Shown piece after piece: positions 1-9,379 of a stretch of DNA of 46,806 nt (positions are counted from its first letter, which is position 1; the number at the start of each line of letters is the position of its first letter). Under the pieces are notes generated by a model, which saw nothing but the letters and a program-made list of their open reading frames with translations, did no database searches and was not told where the DNA came from. The translations under genes and the position numbers were made by a program. Source of the DNA: Planctomycetota bacterium (GTDB taxonomy: Bacteria; Planctomycetota; Planctomycetia; Pirellulales; Pirellulaceae); NCBI GenBank assembly GCA_016872775.1, contig VGZA01000046.1:1-46806 (forward strand). The letters are read 5' to 3'.

Positions 1-240
1 GTCCTCAACACGGTGGTCCTCAACACGGTGGTCCTCAACACGGTGGTCCTCAACACGGTGGTCCTCAACACGGTGGTCCTCAACACGGTGGTCCTCAACC
101 TGGTGGACCTCAACACGGTGGTCCTCAACCTGGTGGACCTCAACCTGGTGGACCTCAACACGGTGGTCCTCAACCTGGTGGACCTCAACCCGGCGAACAT
201 CAGCCCGGCGAACATCAACCCGGTGGACATCAACCTGGTG
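1..240 (+). repeat. Tandem 15-bp repeat (16 units) encoding PQHGG/PQPGG
   Basis: Sixteen consecutive 15-bp units lie head to tail. The first six are identical (GTCCTCAACACGGTG). Later units alternate CAC/CCT at the third codon and GTC/GAC at the unit start, and the last four decay to CATCAGCCCGGCG-like forms. The gradient from identical to diverged units suggests recent expansion at the 5' side. The array runs off the window edge, so the true copy number is larger. Confidence 0.95.
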
Positions 241-590
241 GTCCTCAAGTCGATCGGTTTCAGCCTGAAAGTCGGCCGGCCGGTCGACCGCCACGGCCGA
301 ATCGACCTCGAAGCGATTCTGCACCGAATGAGCGCAGGTTGGAACGAGAGCAACAGCCCGGTCTACGATCTGGCGGCGGCGACGCTGTGAACGACATCAA
401 TCCGAGTGCTGAATCGGGACGCACAGGATTTGATTGGCGGTCGTGGATTCCGTGGAGTCGAGCTGAAAAACAAGCAGAGCGGCGTCAACCTGATTCGGGC
501 CCAGTCGACAACCGGGGCGTCTCGGAACCGATTCAAGCCATAGAATCTGAGGGATCGATCACAATCGACGTTCTGTCTCCCGATCCTTAG
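3..590 (+). CDS. C-terminal part of a Pro/Gln/His/Gly repeat protein (5' end outside window)
   Basis: The frame is open from the window edge to a TAG at 588-590. It begins with sixteen five-residue repeats, first PQHGG, then mixed PQHGG and PQPGG, then degenerate PGEHQ/PGGHQ forms. A basic Pro/Arg-rich stretch follows (residues about 85-120), then a polar tail that ends in DVLSPDP. No catalytic motif or membrane segment is visible, and the N-terminal part that would identify the protein is missing. The repeat frame and the C-terminal tail are one continuous frame, so the repeats are coding. The other frames across the repeats (VLNTV, SSTRW) are by-products. The next gene, rimO, is convergent. 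The function is unknown; a repeat-rich linker or surface-exposed low-complexity domain is a guess. Confidence 0.7.
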   Translation, partial: PQHGGPQHGGPQHGGPQHGGPQHGGPQHGGPQPGGPQHGGPQPGGPQPGGPQHGGPQPGGPQPGEHQPGEHQPGGHQPGGPQVDRFQPESRPAGRPPRPNRPRSDSAPNERRLEREQQPGLRSGGGDAVNDINPSAESGRTGFDWRSWIPWSRAEKQAERRQPDSGPVDNRGVSEPIQAIESEGSITIDVLSPDP

Positions 591-1207
591 CAATTAAGAG
601 GCCGAACAGGAGATCGAGCAGAGCCCAAATCCACTCGCCTGGCTGTGGCGATTGCCGACAACGGCTTCGCCGGCCCGCGATGGATCCCGCCGAATTTCAC
701 TTCGAACCGAAGTCCTGTGACAACAAGGTTTTGGCAACTTTGCGCCAGTGCATTGACGTTGGACCGATCCGATAATTACCATGCGTTTAAACGAGATCGT
801 GTTCCCTCGCCGGCCGGTTCGGGCAAACTGACCTGCCGAGGGACAGGGCACTTTTTTTGTTGGATTGGCACCGCGAAATCTTGCTTTCGGTTTTGTCGTC
901 AATCTCCTCATTGGACAGCGCCAATTTGCGGCGAATTCTCCCGTTCTTCCTGCCACTGCCACAGCACACGGACGCCGGTTCGATCGCCTCGAATCCTCGC
1001 CGTTTCGATTTCGGTCTCGGCAACGTCGGTCGTTGTCGGTGGGCCGGTGCACTCGACCGAAGGACTTTGATCGGTGCCGGTTGTACCTTCGCGGCTCGGC
1101 GGGCGGGCAGGGCGTTGCCCTGGACTGGTTTGTCGTGCCCCTTCGGGGCGGCAGACGGAACACAAGATGTGTGTCCCACAATCACTTTTTTGTTTCTAGA
1201 CGGGCAC
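591..1207. other. Intergenic stretch between convergent genes, no gene supported
   Basis: These 617 bases separate the repeat protein from rimO. Several overlapping open frames exist on both strands, but none has a ribosome binding site, recognisable motif or typical composition. A small GC hairpin lies at 1137-1149 (GCCCC, TTC loop, GGGGC), and a T-rich run (CACTTTTTTGTTT) follows at about 1183-1197. The two are too far apart to be a convincing intrinsic terminator. I see no RNA gene here. Confidence 0.5.
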
Positions 1208-2635
1208 TTATCGGCCGTTGCTCAGGGCCACCGCGACAAGGTCATATTCCTGATTGGCGACAATTTCGCATGGTACGATCCGACCGGTGGAAAGCGACCA
1301 TTGATCGCCGGTGACGAAGACGACTCCGTCGACGTCCGGCGCATCGCCGATGGTGCGTCCAATCCAGACGTTTTGTTCGTTGGGGACCGCCTGATCGAGA
1401 ATAACATCACGGCGTTGGCCGATCAGCCGTTTGTTTCGTTGTCGGGAGATCTTGCGTTGGACCGCCATTAATCGATCTCGCCGCGATTCCATCATGGAGG
1501 GAGCGACATGGTCCGGCAGTTGGGCGGCGGGCGTATCGGGTTCCAGGGAATAGGTGAAGACGCCCATCCGTTCAAATTTCTGATCGGCGACAAATTCCAG
1601 GAGTTCCTCAAAATGGGCGTCGGTCTCACCGGGAAAGCCGGTGATGAACGTCGTGCGCAAGCTCAGGGCGGGAATTGTCTGACGAAGTTTGGCCAGCAAC
1701 GTTTCCGTATCGTGGCGGTTGACGCGTCGCGCCATGCGTTTCAGCATGGTGTCGTTGATATGTTGCAGCGGCATATCAAGGTAAGGAATGATATGCCGGG
1801 CGGAGGCCAGCGTCTGGATCAGTTCGTCGTTGACGTACATCGGATAAAAGTACATCAGCCGGATCCAGTCGATCCCCGGCAGCTGGTCGAGCTGCCTCAG
1901 CAGTTCGGCGAGGCGCGGTTGACCGTAAAGGTCGATACCGTAGTAGGTGGTATCCTGCGCGACGATGATCAATTCGCGTACGCCGTCCTCGCTGAGTTGC
2001 TTCGCTTCCTGCACGATTGCTTCGATCGGCTTCGAAGCATGTTTTCCGCGCATGCGGGGAATGGCGCAGAAGGTGCAAAGTCGATCACAACCTTCCGAGA
2101 TTTTGAGGTAGGCGAAATGGCGTGGGGTGATCCGCAATCGGTTGGTATCGTCGAGGGCACGGATCGGCGCCGGTCGGAAAAGGGCTCGTTGCTCGCGCAG
2201 GTTGCCGACGAGTCGATCGGCGACGCGCGTGATTTCCTCCCGTCCAAAAACTCCCACGAGAAAGTCGATCTCGGGCCGTTCCTGCAGCAGCAGTTCTTGC
2301 TGGCGCTCGGCGAGGCATCCCGAGACGATCACACCCTTGGTGCGGCCTTTGCGTTTCAGTTCCAGCGCCTCATCGATCGCTCCAAACGACTCTGCACGAG
2401 CTCGATCGATGAAACCGCAGGTATTTACGACGACAAAGTCGGCGCCGTCCGCTTCCGGGACGAGTTGGTATCCGTCGATTTGCAACAGACCCAGCATTCG
2501 TTCGCTATCGACGAGGTTTTTCGGACAGCCCAGGCTCACGAAGGCGTAGGTTCCCTTGGCGCTGCCGGTGGTATCGGGAGAGGCGGCGGCGGGGGCGGCG
2601 GCGGGCAGTGGCTCTAGGATCGGCAGCAGTTGCAT
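1208..2635 (-). CDS. rimO: Ribosomal protein S12 methylthiotransferase RimO
   Basis: This is a radical-SAM methylthiotransferase that modifies the conserved aspartate of ribosomal protein S12 in the cytoplasm. The 475-aa product has the three-part family layout. The N-terminal UPF0004 domain opens with the RimO-typical [13 protein letters not shown] and carries cluster cysteines C37, C73 and C107. The radical-SAM core has CDRLCTFC (C183, C187, C190) followed by [11 protein letters not shown]-terminal TRAM-like region ends the protein (about 410-470). VSLGCPKN favours RimO over the tRNA enzyme MiaB. The N-terminus has a short Ala/Pro-rich extension of about 27 residues and no clear ribosome binding site, so the true start could be slightly downstream. 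The AI-2E permease gene lies 85 bp upstream in the same direction. Confidence 0.95.
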   Translation of the reverse strand: MQLLPILEPLPAAAPAAASPDTTGSAKGTYAFVSLGCPKNLVDSERMLGLLQIDGYQLVPEADGADFVVVNTCGFIDRARAESFGAIDEALELKRKGRTKGVIVSGCLAERQQELLLQERPEIDFLVGVFGREEITRVADRLVGNLREQRALFRPAPIRALDDTNRLRITPRHFAYLKISEGCDRLCTFCAIPRMRGKHASKPIEAIVQEAKQLSEDGVRELIIVAQDTTYYGIDLYGQPRLAELLRQLDQLPGIDWIRLMYFYPMYVNDELIQTLASARHIIPYLDMPLQHINDTMLKRMARRVNRHDTETLLAKLRQTIPALSLRTTFITGFPGETDAHFEELLEFVADQKFERMGVFTYSLEPDTPAAQLPDHVAPSMMESRRDRLMAVQRKISRQRNKRLIGQRRDVILDQAVPNEQNVWIGRTIGDAPDVDGVVFVTGDQWSLSTGRIVPCEIVANQEYDLVAVALSNGR

Positions 2636-2720
2636 ATCAAGCCAAAATCGTGGCGTCAGGGGTAAAGCCGGCCGTATCCAGCAGGCCCACAGTATAACTT
2701 CCGGGGGTCGCTACGGGTCG

Positions 2721-4253
2721 TTACTGGGGCCGGACGAACTGCCTGATGATACCGGATCGCAGGTATCTCTTCGAGGGGGACGCGATGACGACGGTCAACG
2801 GCATCCCCGGACGGTTTTTCAAACCTTGTTCGCGTGGGGGCCGGCTTGCGACAATTTGAGGCGTCGGCCCCGCTTCAAATGAGGTCATTTCGCGGTGCAG
2901 GATCTTCAACAATGTCTGCAGGAAAACGACCAGCATCGGACCGACCAGGATTCCGATCGCGCCCAGAACCTGTACGCCGCCGAGGATACTGAGCAGAGCC
3001 AGCAGCGGGTGAACGTTGGATCGGCCGCGCAGCATCAACGGTTTGACGATATTATCAGCCTGACCGACGACCAGCATGCCGTAGATCGCCAATCCGACTG
3101 CGGCACCCGTGCGATCCTCGACGATCAACATCCAGAGGCAGGCCGGCAACCAGACTGCCATTGCACCCACAAATGGCACGAGAGCGGACAAGATCGCCAG
3201 CATGGTCAGGAAGATGACCGACTCGATGCCGACGAACCAGAGACCGATACCTGTCAGCAGCCCTTGTGCGAGCGCGGATAACAGCGTCGCCAGAACCACG
3301 GCACGACTGATGACTCCGAATTCAGTGAGCAGTTCATGTTGGTGGCGTACATCGAGCGGTATCAGGCGCATCACACCGGCTGTCATCGCTTCCCCATCGG
3401 CGAAGAAGAAGTAGATAGCAACCAGCATGATAAAGGCACTGAAGGCCAGATGCGCGACGAAGCTAGAAGTGGCATTCGCGACGGGAAGCATCGCATCGGA
3501 CAATTCGCGCACGAACTGTTGCCGCAATTCCTGCGCTCGTCCGGGCGGCGGGTTGACGAGATCGATCGTCCAGGCTCGGATCGCTCCTCCGCACAGATCG
3601 ACGCGCAATTCGTGGAATTGTTGATCGACGCTCGCCAGCGCTACGAAGCGTCCCGGATCGTTGGGAGTATCGATGGATGTTTCGAGTGTTTGGCGAAGAT
3701 CGGAAATTGCCATGAGGAGTTTCTCCCCTTTTGCATGCAGCAGGTCCCTGGCAAGTGGCAACCGCTCGCCTTCCATGGTCGTGATGCCGGTCACAATCAG
3801 CGCCGTCAGGTCGCGAAGTTCGTCCGCCTTTTCGATGTCACGCGGTCCCGACTCTTCCCAGACGGTCGATCGCAACAGGTCCTCGATCGCCGGCATCTGC
3901 TCCGGAAACGGCAGTTCCAGTCCGAACTTCTGGCGAACACGGGTGAAAAGCAACTGAGCCCGATGGGCATCAAAACCACGGCGGAACGCCAGACCCTCAC
4001 TAACCCCCAGACCGCCAACGATGACGGTTGGCAGGAGTGCCAACAGCGCCACCGTCAGTGTCGTGAGTCCGGCGGCGAGGTGTTTTCGCCCACGGCAGCG
4101 AAACGACAGCCAACGGTGCAAGGGCTCAAACACGACGACGACCAGCGCTGCCAGGAACAGCGGCAGCAGGAAGTTCGCCATCACCCGGTAGAACAGGATG
4201 CCGACGATCAGCAGAATGCCGAGCAGCACGGCGAACGAAACGAGTCGCGTCAT
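2721..4253 (-). CDS. AI-2E/PerM-family transmembrane permease
   Basis: This 510-aa polytopic inner-membrane protein belongs to the AI-2E transporter (PerM/YdiK/TqsA) superfamily. The start MTRLVSFAVLLG at 4253 lies 8 nt downstream of an AAGGAA motif; the open frame continues far upstream but only antisense to the next gene. Two N-terminal helices (about 5-45) precede a large soluble insert (about 70-240). The C-terminal half holds the characteristic helices, including ALVPFVGAMAVWLP, the loop GQADNIVKPLMLRGRSNVHP, and the final GAIGILVGPMLVVFLQT segment. The family includes the autoinducer-2 exporter TqsA and Na+/H+ antiporter-like members, so the substrate cannot be inferred. The central soluble region is longer than usual (family members are mostly 340-400 aa). 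Confidence 0.88.
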   Translation of the reverse strand: MTRLVSFAVLLGILLIVGILFYRVMANFLLPLFLAALVVVVFEPLHRWLSFRCRGRKHLAAGLTTLTVALLALLPTVIVGGLGVSEGLAFRRGFDAHRAQLLFTRVRQKFGLELPFPEQMPAIEDLLRSTVWEESGPRDIEKADELRDLTALIVTGITTMEGERLPLARDLLHAKGEKLLMAISDLRQTLETSIDTPNDPGRFVALASVDQQFHELRVDLCGGAIRAWTIDLVNPPPGRAQELRQQFVRELSDAMLPVANATSSFVAHLAFSAFIMLVAIYFFFADGEAMTAGVMRLIPLDVRHQHELLTEFGVISRAVVLATLLSALAQGLLTGIGLWFVGIESVIFLTMLAILSALVPFVGAMAVWLPACLWMLIVEDRTGAAVGLAIYGMLVVGQADNIVKPLMLRGRSNVHPLLALLSILGGVQVLGAIGILVGPMLVVFLQTLLKILHREMTSFEAGPTPQIVASRPPREQGLKNRPGMPLTVVIASPSKRYLRSGIIRQFVRPQ

Positions 4254-4388
4254 CGGTGGATTTCCTTGTCGGCGAAAAAGGGTTGTTGCGGCGGCAGCGA
4301 GTCGGGTTGTCGAATTCGGCTGCGGCAACCACAATAGGTACCTTTGCCAGTTCCACCGCAGCAGGAGGCGGGCAGAGGCCGCCGAATT

Positions 4389-5510
4389 ATGGCCCCGGAG
4401 CGAACATTCGAACAGTCCGATTCGAATGCGCAGCCCGTGCGTCCGGCTCCGGAGACCGAGCCTTTGCCGCCCCGCTCGGGTGTAGCGAATGGCGGCTGGG
4501 GCCGACTTCTGCGGTGGGCATTGCCATGGCTGATTTTTCTGATTGTGGCAATTTTCCTGACGCGCACCGTCGAGCGGGCACTCCGCGATGACGCCTTGCG
4601 CACCTTCACGCTCGCGCGGTTGAACCCCTGGTGGCTGCTGGCCGCAGCCGCCATGTACTGGCTGGGATCGGTCCCCCAGGGCATGTACTGGCACCACGTC
4701 ATGCGGGCGATGGGACAGCGTCCGACGGTAGGCGAGTCGCTGCGTGCATTCTACATCGGACACCTTGGCAAATATGTTCCCGGAAAGTTCATGGTGGTCC
4801 TGTTGCGGACGCGGCTGGTGCATTCGGCACGCACGGAACAGACGCCGGCCGCCGTGGCGATTTTTGTGGAAACACTGACGTCGCTGGCGGTCGCCGCGAC
4901 CCTTTCGGCGGCCTACGTCGCCGTGCAGTTCCGCCATCATCGCTGGCTGTTCGGCGCCGCGATCGTCGCCGCTTTTGGAATGACGCTGATCGTCGTTCCG
5001 CGGGTGTTTCGCGCGCTGGTGCGTCTGCTGAAGATTCGTCGCCTGAACGCCGAAATTGACCGCCAGCTGCTCGGAATCTCCTGGCCGCTGCTGGTCACCG
5101 GCTGGGTGACGATCGCGGCAAGCTGGGTGGTGATGGGACTCAGCATGTGGTGCGCCATCATGGCGATCGCTGATTGCGTGCCACTCCCGCATGCGACGAT
5201 CGCCAGGGTCGTAATGGTGCAGCGGGTTCTGCCGCTGCTGACGGCCTGCGCGGCACTCTCGGTGGTTGCCGGATTTGTTTCACTAATCCCCGGCGGAATC
5301 GGCGCGCGGGAGATCGTGGTCAGCGAAATGCTGCCAACACTGCTCGGACCGCCCGGCGCGGTGCTCACGGCAATTGCCGTTCGCATCCTCTGGTTGCTGG
5401 CGGAAGTCCTTGTTTCAGCTATCATATATCCTATGTCCCCACGCGGCACGCGACGCTCCACAACGACAAGTTCGCCGTCGCCCAATCCGATCGACCGCCA
5501 ATCGCCATGA
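4389..5510 (+). CDS. Flippase-like / lysylphosphatidylglycerol synthase TM-region family protein (UPF0104)
   Basis: This 373-aa multi-pass membrane protein has the fold of the LPG-synthase transmembrane region (AglD/UPF0104, PF03706). A hydrophilic Pro-rich N-terminus (1-35) is followed by about eight helices. The family-typical segments include the GHLGKYVPGKFMVVLLRTRL stretch (about residues 130-150) and the GFVSLIPGGIGAREIVVSE block near the end. The start at 4389 is chosen because GCAGAGG sits about 10 nt upstream; an in-frame ATG at 4344 would add 15 residues and lacks a site. A GT2 glycosyltransferase follows 16 bp downstream. That pairing is common for enzymes acting on polyprenyl-phosphate sugars, so I infer a role in lipid-linked sugar handling. 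The actual substrate is unknown. Confidence 0.85.
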   Translation: MAPERTFEQSDSNAQPVRPAPETEPLPPRSGVANGGWGRLLRWALPWLIFLIVAIFLTRTVERALRDDALRTFTLARLNPWWLLAAAAMYWLGSVPQGMYWHHVMRAMGQRPTVGESLRAFYIGHLGKYVPGKFMVVLLRTRLVHSARTEQTPAAVAIFVETLTSLAVAATLSAAYVAVQFRHHRWLFGAAIVAAFGMTLIVVPRVFRALVRLLKIRRLNAEIDRQLLGISWPLLVTGWVTIAASWVVMGLSMWCAIMAIADCVPLPHATIARVVMVQRVLPLLTACAALSVVAGFVSLIPGGIGAREIVVSEMLPTLLGPPGAVLTAIAVRILWLLAEVLVSAIIYPMSPRGTRRSTTTSSPSPNPIDRQSP

Positions 5511-5526
5511 CGGGCTGCATCACGCC

Positions 5527-6525
5527 ATGATCCATTCCGCCGTCATTCCGGTCTGCAACGAACAGGATAGCCTGCGCGAATTGCACGCCGAACTGTGTGC
5601 GGTGGCCGACCGATGCAAGCTCGATTTTGAATGGATCTTTGTGGACGACGGTTCCCGCGATGCTTCGTGGCGAATCATCCGGGAACTTGGCGTGGCTGAC
5701 CACCGCGTGCGGGCAATTCGGTTTCGTCGCAACTTTGGCAAGGCCGCGGCACTCGATGCCGGCATTCGCGACGCGCGCGGCGCGCTGATATTCACGTTGG
5801 ACGCCGACCTGCAGGATGATCCGAGTGAAATTCCCAGATTTCTCGAACTGATCGCCGCGGGCAACGACGTTGTCAGCGGATGGAAGAAAGTCCGAAATGA
5901 CCCTTGGGAAAAGAAAATCGCATCGAAACTGTTCAATCGCCTGGTCAGCACGCTGACCGGCGTCAAGCTGCACGATCACAATTGCGGTTTCAAATGTTAC
6001 CGGCGCGAGGTGTTCGACGAGGTACGATTGTACGGCGAATTGCACCGTTTTGTCCCGGTGCTTGCGGCTGCTCGAGGGTGGACGATCGCCGAATTGACGG
6101 TAAATCACCGGCCGCGTTCGCACGGCAAGTCCAAGTATGGCTTTCGCCGCTATTTCAAAGGCCTGCTTGATCTCCTGACCGTCTATTTCCTCACCGGATA
6201 CCAGCAAAGGCCGCAGCACCTGTTGGGTACGATCGGCATCGTTTCGTTCATGCTTGGATTCGCAAGCTTGACCTACCTCGGCGGGCATTGGGCACTGGCC
6301 CAGTTATATCCTGACTGGAAATTGACGCCCCTTCATCAACGTCCCGCCGTGATCTATTCTCTGGGAGCACTTCTGTTTGGTGGGCAGTTGATGTCGATGG
6401 GGTTCCTTGCCGAACTGATTACGTCCTACTACGGCCGCGACGTCGCCGCCTATTCGGTGCGCGAGCGGATCGGAACGCCACGCTCCGTCGCCGATCAAGC
6501 GCCGCCGGCCGACCAATCCGATTGA
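5527..6525 (+). CDS. GT2 family polyprenyl-phosphate glycosyltransferase (DPM1/GtrB-like)
   Basis: This 332-aa enzyme transfers a sugar from a nucleotide donor to a polyprenyl phosphate at the cytoplasmic membrane face. The GT-A domain begins at SAVIPVCNEQDSL, has FVDDGS (D40, D41) for nucleotide binding and LDADLQDDP (D92, D94) as the metal-binding DXD, then the GFKCYRREVFD acceptor region. Two C-terminal transmembrane helices (about 238-265 and 275-310) anchor it, as in GtrB/DPM1-like proteins. The start MIHSAVIP is chosen by homology to the family N-terminus; the longer open frame upstream overlaps the preceding gene out of frame. It probably shares a transcript with the flippase-like gene before it and the membrane protein after it. 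Confidence 0.92.
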   Translation: MIHSAVIPVCNEQDSLRELHAELCAVADRCKLDFEWIFVDDGSRDASWRIIRELGVADHRVRAIRFRRNFGKAAALDAGIRDARGALIFTLDADLQDDPSEIPRFLELIAAGNDVVSGWKKVRNDPWEKKIASKLFNRLVSTLTGVKLHDHNCGFKCYRREVFDEVRLYGELHRFVPVLAAARGWTIAELTVNHRPRSHGKSKYGFRRYFKGLLDLLTVYFLTGYQQRPQHLLGTIGIVSFMLGFASLTYLGGHWALAQLYPDWKLTPLHQRPAVIYSLGALLFGGQLMSMGFLAELITSYYGRDVAAYSVRERIGTPRSVADQAPPADQSD

Positions 6526-6534
6526 GTTGTTCTC

Positions 6535-8229
6535 GTGAACCAGCACAACGCCAACCGCCCGCTGCGGCACGCAATCTATGCCATCTGCATTTTGGCCAGC
6601 ACGGTCATGATGCTGGCCCGCATCGCGACCGTACACTCCAACAGCGGGCGCACCCCGTTCCTGAGCGCCAACGACCGCAGCCGCTGGTCGACGATTCGCG
6701 CACTGGTCGATCATCGAACTTTTGAGCTGGACGCGATCGTGTTTCACGAGGGAAAACGTGATCGCGACTGGTATTCCATCGACATGGTCCGTCATCAAGG
6801 ACGCGATGGACGCGAGCATTACTATTCGAGCAAACCGCCGCTGCTGACCGTCGCGCTGGCGGCGGAGTATTGGCTGATACGCGCGGTGACCGGAGCGTCA
6901 CTCGCCGATAAGCCGATGTACGTCGGCCGCATCATGTTGGTTCTTTCGAACGTCGTGCCGCTCGTGGGCTTGCTCGTGCTGATGGCCACCATCATCGAAC
7001 GGTTGGGACGTTCGGATTGGGGACGAATTATCGCGGTCGCCGCGGGCTGCTTCGCGACGATGTTGACCACGATCAGCGTGACCCTGACGAATCACCTGCC
7101 GGGCGCCGTCGGGGTCGGAGTCAGCCTGTACGCATTCCTGCGGATCCTCGACGCACCCGACGAACGGCGAGGACGGCGCTGGTATTGTCTCGCGGGAATC
7201 GCCGCGGGTTTCCTGGTGGCCAACGAGTTTCCCGCACTTTCATTGGCCGGGTTGCTGGGCGCGATTCTGGCCTGGCACGACTGGCGCCGAACCCTGGCCT
7301 GGTTTACGCCGCCCCTGGCCGCGCTGCTGTTCTTGTTGCTGTTGTGCAATTATTTGGCCCATGACAGCTGGCGCCCGGCCTATGCCCATCGGGGCGACGG
7401 AGCGAGACTGCTGGAAGTTGAGTCCAGGTTCGAGCAACTGGAGAGCGGTCCCGCGCCTGCCGCGATGGTTCAGGCTCTGAATGACGGGGGGCTGAAAGTC
7501 TCCCCGCGGACCGTCGTGTGCCCCATCGACGATCAACGTTGGACGCTATGGGACGAAGCCACGCAATCGAGATATGCACTGCGGGCGGCGGAAAGCGGAC
7601 GCACAGCCGTGCATGTCTGGGACGATTGGTATCGCTACGAAGGAACCTACTGGGTACCGGAGCGCCTGGCGGGTGTCGACCGTGGCGAGCCGTACTGGCC
7701 GCGCTACCTGTTCCATGTCCTGATCGGACACCACGGCGTGTTTTCACTGACTCCGCTCTGGCTGCTGGTCCCCGCAGGAAGCTGGCTCTGGAACCAATAC
7801 GGCACGCGCGGCCAACGCTGGCTGGTCCGCGCCCACACGGTGGCGGCGCTGGTCTGCCTTGCATTTTATACGATCGGCCGGCCCACCATCGATCGCAACT
7901 ATGGGGGCGTCACCAGCGGGTTTCGTTGGATGTACTGGTTCATCCCGATCTGGCTGCTGCTGATCGTGCCCGCTCTGGACTGGCTGGCGGATCCCGCGCA
8001 GGTTCGCAATCGCGATGCCGATGATCTACGAGGCACGAATGCGAACGACGACGTGGAGGGCCAGCAACGAACGTCCGTGGGCCGTTCCCGAGTCCGCTCC
8101 TGGGGCAAACGTGTCGTGCTGGTCGCGTTTGCAGTCAGCGTCTTTTCCGCAGCATATCCGATCGCCAACCCGTGGGTGCATCCCTGGATTTACGCCTACT
8201 GGCAGCACCTGGGTTGGATTCAAGAGTGA
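6535..8229 (+). CDS. Multi-pass membrane protein, GT-C-like, unknown function
   Basis: The product is 564 aa, starting at a GTG 9 bp after the GT2 stop codon. It has about ten hydrophobic helices. A first helix (about 12-32) is followed by an exposed loop with SIDMVRHQG and YYSSKPPLLTV. A block of helices lies at 110-270. A large polar loop (about 275-395) contains YRYEGTYWVPERLAG. Several C-terminal helices follow. The long polar loops between helices and the gene order after a polyprenyl-phosphate glycosyltransferase suggest a GT-C-type enzyme that uses the lipid-linked sugar. I do not see a decisive catalytic motif, so this is inference. Its last 10 bases overlap the convergent sialidase-like gene. 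Confidence 0.75.
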   Translation: MNQHNANRPLRHAIYAICILASTVMMLARIATVHSNSGRTPFLSANDRSRWSTIRALVDHRTFELDAIVFHEGKRDRDWYSIDMVRHQGRDGREHYYSSKPPLLTVALAAEYWLIRAVTGASLADKPMYVGRIMLVLSNVVPLVGLLVLMATIIERLGRSDWGRIIAVAAGCFATMLTTISVTLTNHLPGAVGVGVSLYAFLRILDAPDERRGRRWYCLAGIAAGFLVANEFPALSLAGLLGAILAWHDWRRTLAWFTPPLAALLFLLLLCNYLAHDSWRPAYAHRGDGARLLEVESRFEQLESGPAPAAMVQALNDGGLKVSPRTVVCPIDDQRWTLWDEATQSRYALRAAESGRTAVHVWDDWYRYEGTYWVPERLAGVDRGEPYWPRYLFHVLIGHHGVFSLTPLWLLVPAGSWLWNQYGTRGQRWLVRAHTVAALVCLAFYTIGRPTIDRNYGGVTSGFRWMYWFIPIWLLLIVPALDWLADPAQVRNRDADDLRGTNANDDVEGQQRTSVGRSRVRSWGKRVVLVAFAVSVFSAAYPIANPWVHPWIYAYWQHLGWIQE

Positions 8230-9281
8230 ACCCGAAAGCGGGTCCAACGGATTCCGCAGACTTCGCGCTCGACGCACCAGTGCGTCCCCAACCATGTTCC
8301 GTCGTCCAATGGAATCGCGGTGGGAAAACCAAATTGAAAGCTGGCTAACTCGTCCACGCCTGTCGATCCTTGTTGAGGACCATCGCGCATCGCGCCGGCG
8401 TCATAGTAGATCGTTTCGTCGAGCAATCGCCAACTCGAGGGCGTTGCATCGACCACCGCGGCGACGATTCCCTGACGGCCGTAACGCCGGTTGTACAACA
8501 CCAGCAGCCGATCGTCTCCTAACGCCATCGGTGTCATCGTCTGCCCGCGAATGCCGGTGGAGTGAATTGGTCCCCAGGTCCAACCGTCATCGTGCGACCA
8601 GCAGAAGCTGTTTTCCAGATCGCGGTAGTCGCCCAGTGTCACGGTCCAGGCGGTCGCCAGGAGCAGCCCGGGCCGAACCTCGAGCAGTTTCTGCTCCCAG
8701 AATCCGCGTTCGCCGGCCGGATCGCGGAACACGGTACGGCGATGCGGCCAACTGGCACCTTCGTCGTCCGACAGCAATACAAAAACTTCTTCACCGAGTC
8801 GATCCTGTTGAGACAGGTAGGCCGCGGGAGCCAGCAACCGGCCGCTGCGCAACGGGCGCAGTGCATGGGAGATTTCCAGCATCGTATCGGGCATCGGCAA
8901 GACCTGCGGAGCCGTCCAGCTGCGGCCCGCGTCGCGCGAACGACACAGGACGGCCTCACCCCGCCGCTGACCGAAACGATCAATCGTTTCGCCCCAGTAT
9001 CGCGTTCCGTACGCGAAAACGGTTTGACCATCCGGCGAGAGACTCAACTTCAGGTAGTTCGCGCTTCGTGGCGAGTCCGTGGGTGGAAGGATCGTTCCTT
9101 CGAGTACCCAGGTCGCTCCGCGATCCCGCGATCGATACCAGTCGGTGCCGCCGTGGACATACTGTCCGCCGCCGACGCTGAACGAACAGAGCAGATCGCC
9201 GTTCGGCAACTGCACTGCCTGCGGAAAAGCGGATTCCCGCTCATCGATGCGGCCCGTACCCAGGATTTCCAATCGGCTCAT
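8220..9281 (-). CDS. Sialidase-like / Asp-box beta-propeller protein
   Basis: The 353-aa product reads as a six-bladed beta-propeller of the sialidase (BNR/Asp-box) superfamily. Four Asp-boxes (SxDxGxxW) are visible: SRDRGATW (51-58), SRDAGRSW (115-122), SDDEGASW (171-178) and SHDDGWTW (229-236). The start at 9281 (MSRLEILG) is set by an AAGGA site 7 nt upstream; upstream in-frame sequence is poorly supported. There is no obvious signal peptide, so the protein is probably cytoplasmic, unlike classical secreted sialidases. The MFS transporter and Gfo/Idh/MocA genes upstream on the same strand suggest a sugar or sugar-acid catabolic role. Hydrolase activity on sialosides is not shown by the sequence; many family members act on other substrates. 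Confidence 0.82.
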   Translation of the reverse strand: MSRLEILGTGRIDERESAFPQAVQLPNGDLLCSFSVGGGQYVHGGTDWYRSRDRGATWVLEGTILPPTDSPRSANYLKLSLSPDGQTVFAYGTRYWGETIDRFGQRRGEAVLCRSRDAGRSWTAPQVLPMPDTMLEISHALRPLRSGRLLAPAAYLSQQDRLGEEVFVLLSDDEGASWPHRRTVFRDPAGERGFWEQKLLEVRPGLLLATAWTVTLGDYRDLENSFCWSHDDGWTWGPIHSTGIRGQTMTPMALGDDRLLVLYNRRYGRQGIVAAVVDATPSSWRLLDETIYYDAGAMRDGPQQGSTGVDELASFQFGFPTAIPLDDGTWLGTHWCVEREVCGIRWTRFRVHS

Positions 9282-9379
9282 ACCTGTTTCCTTCTCGTGC
9301 GTAATGAAAACGGTTCCAGCGTCGGATATCTTGCAGGTCGCTGCTGTTCCCTGAGCGTCGCTGGATTCGCCAGCGCAAC

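Noticed and set aside
1-240. The 15-bp array as a CRISPR
   Set aside because: Units are contiguous without spacers and maintain a coding frame.
843-862. T-run at about 851-857 as an intrinsic terminator of the repeat protein
   Set aside because: The preceding inverted repeat is only about 4 bp and the site is more than 250 bp after the stop codon.
594-1181. Open reading frames of 130-200 codons on both strands between the repeat protein and rimO
   Set aside because: They overlap each other in several frames, have no ribosome binding site or recognisable motif, and have compositions expected of high-GC non-coding DNA.
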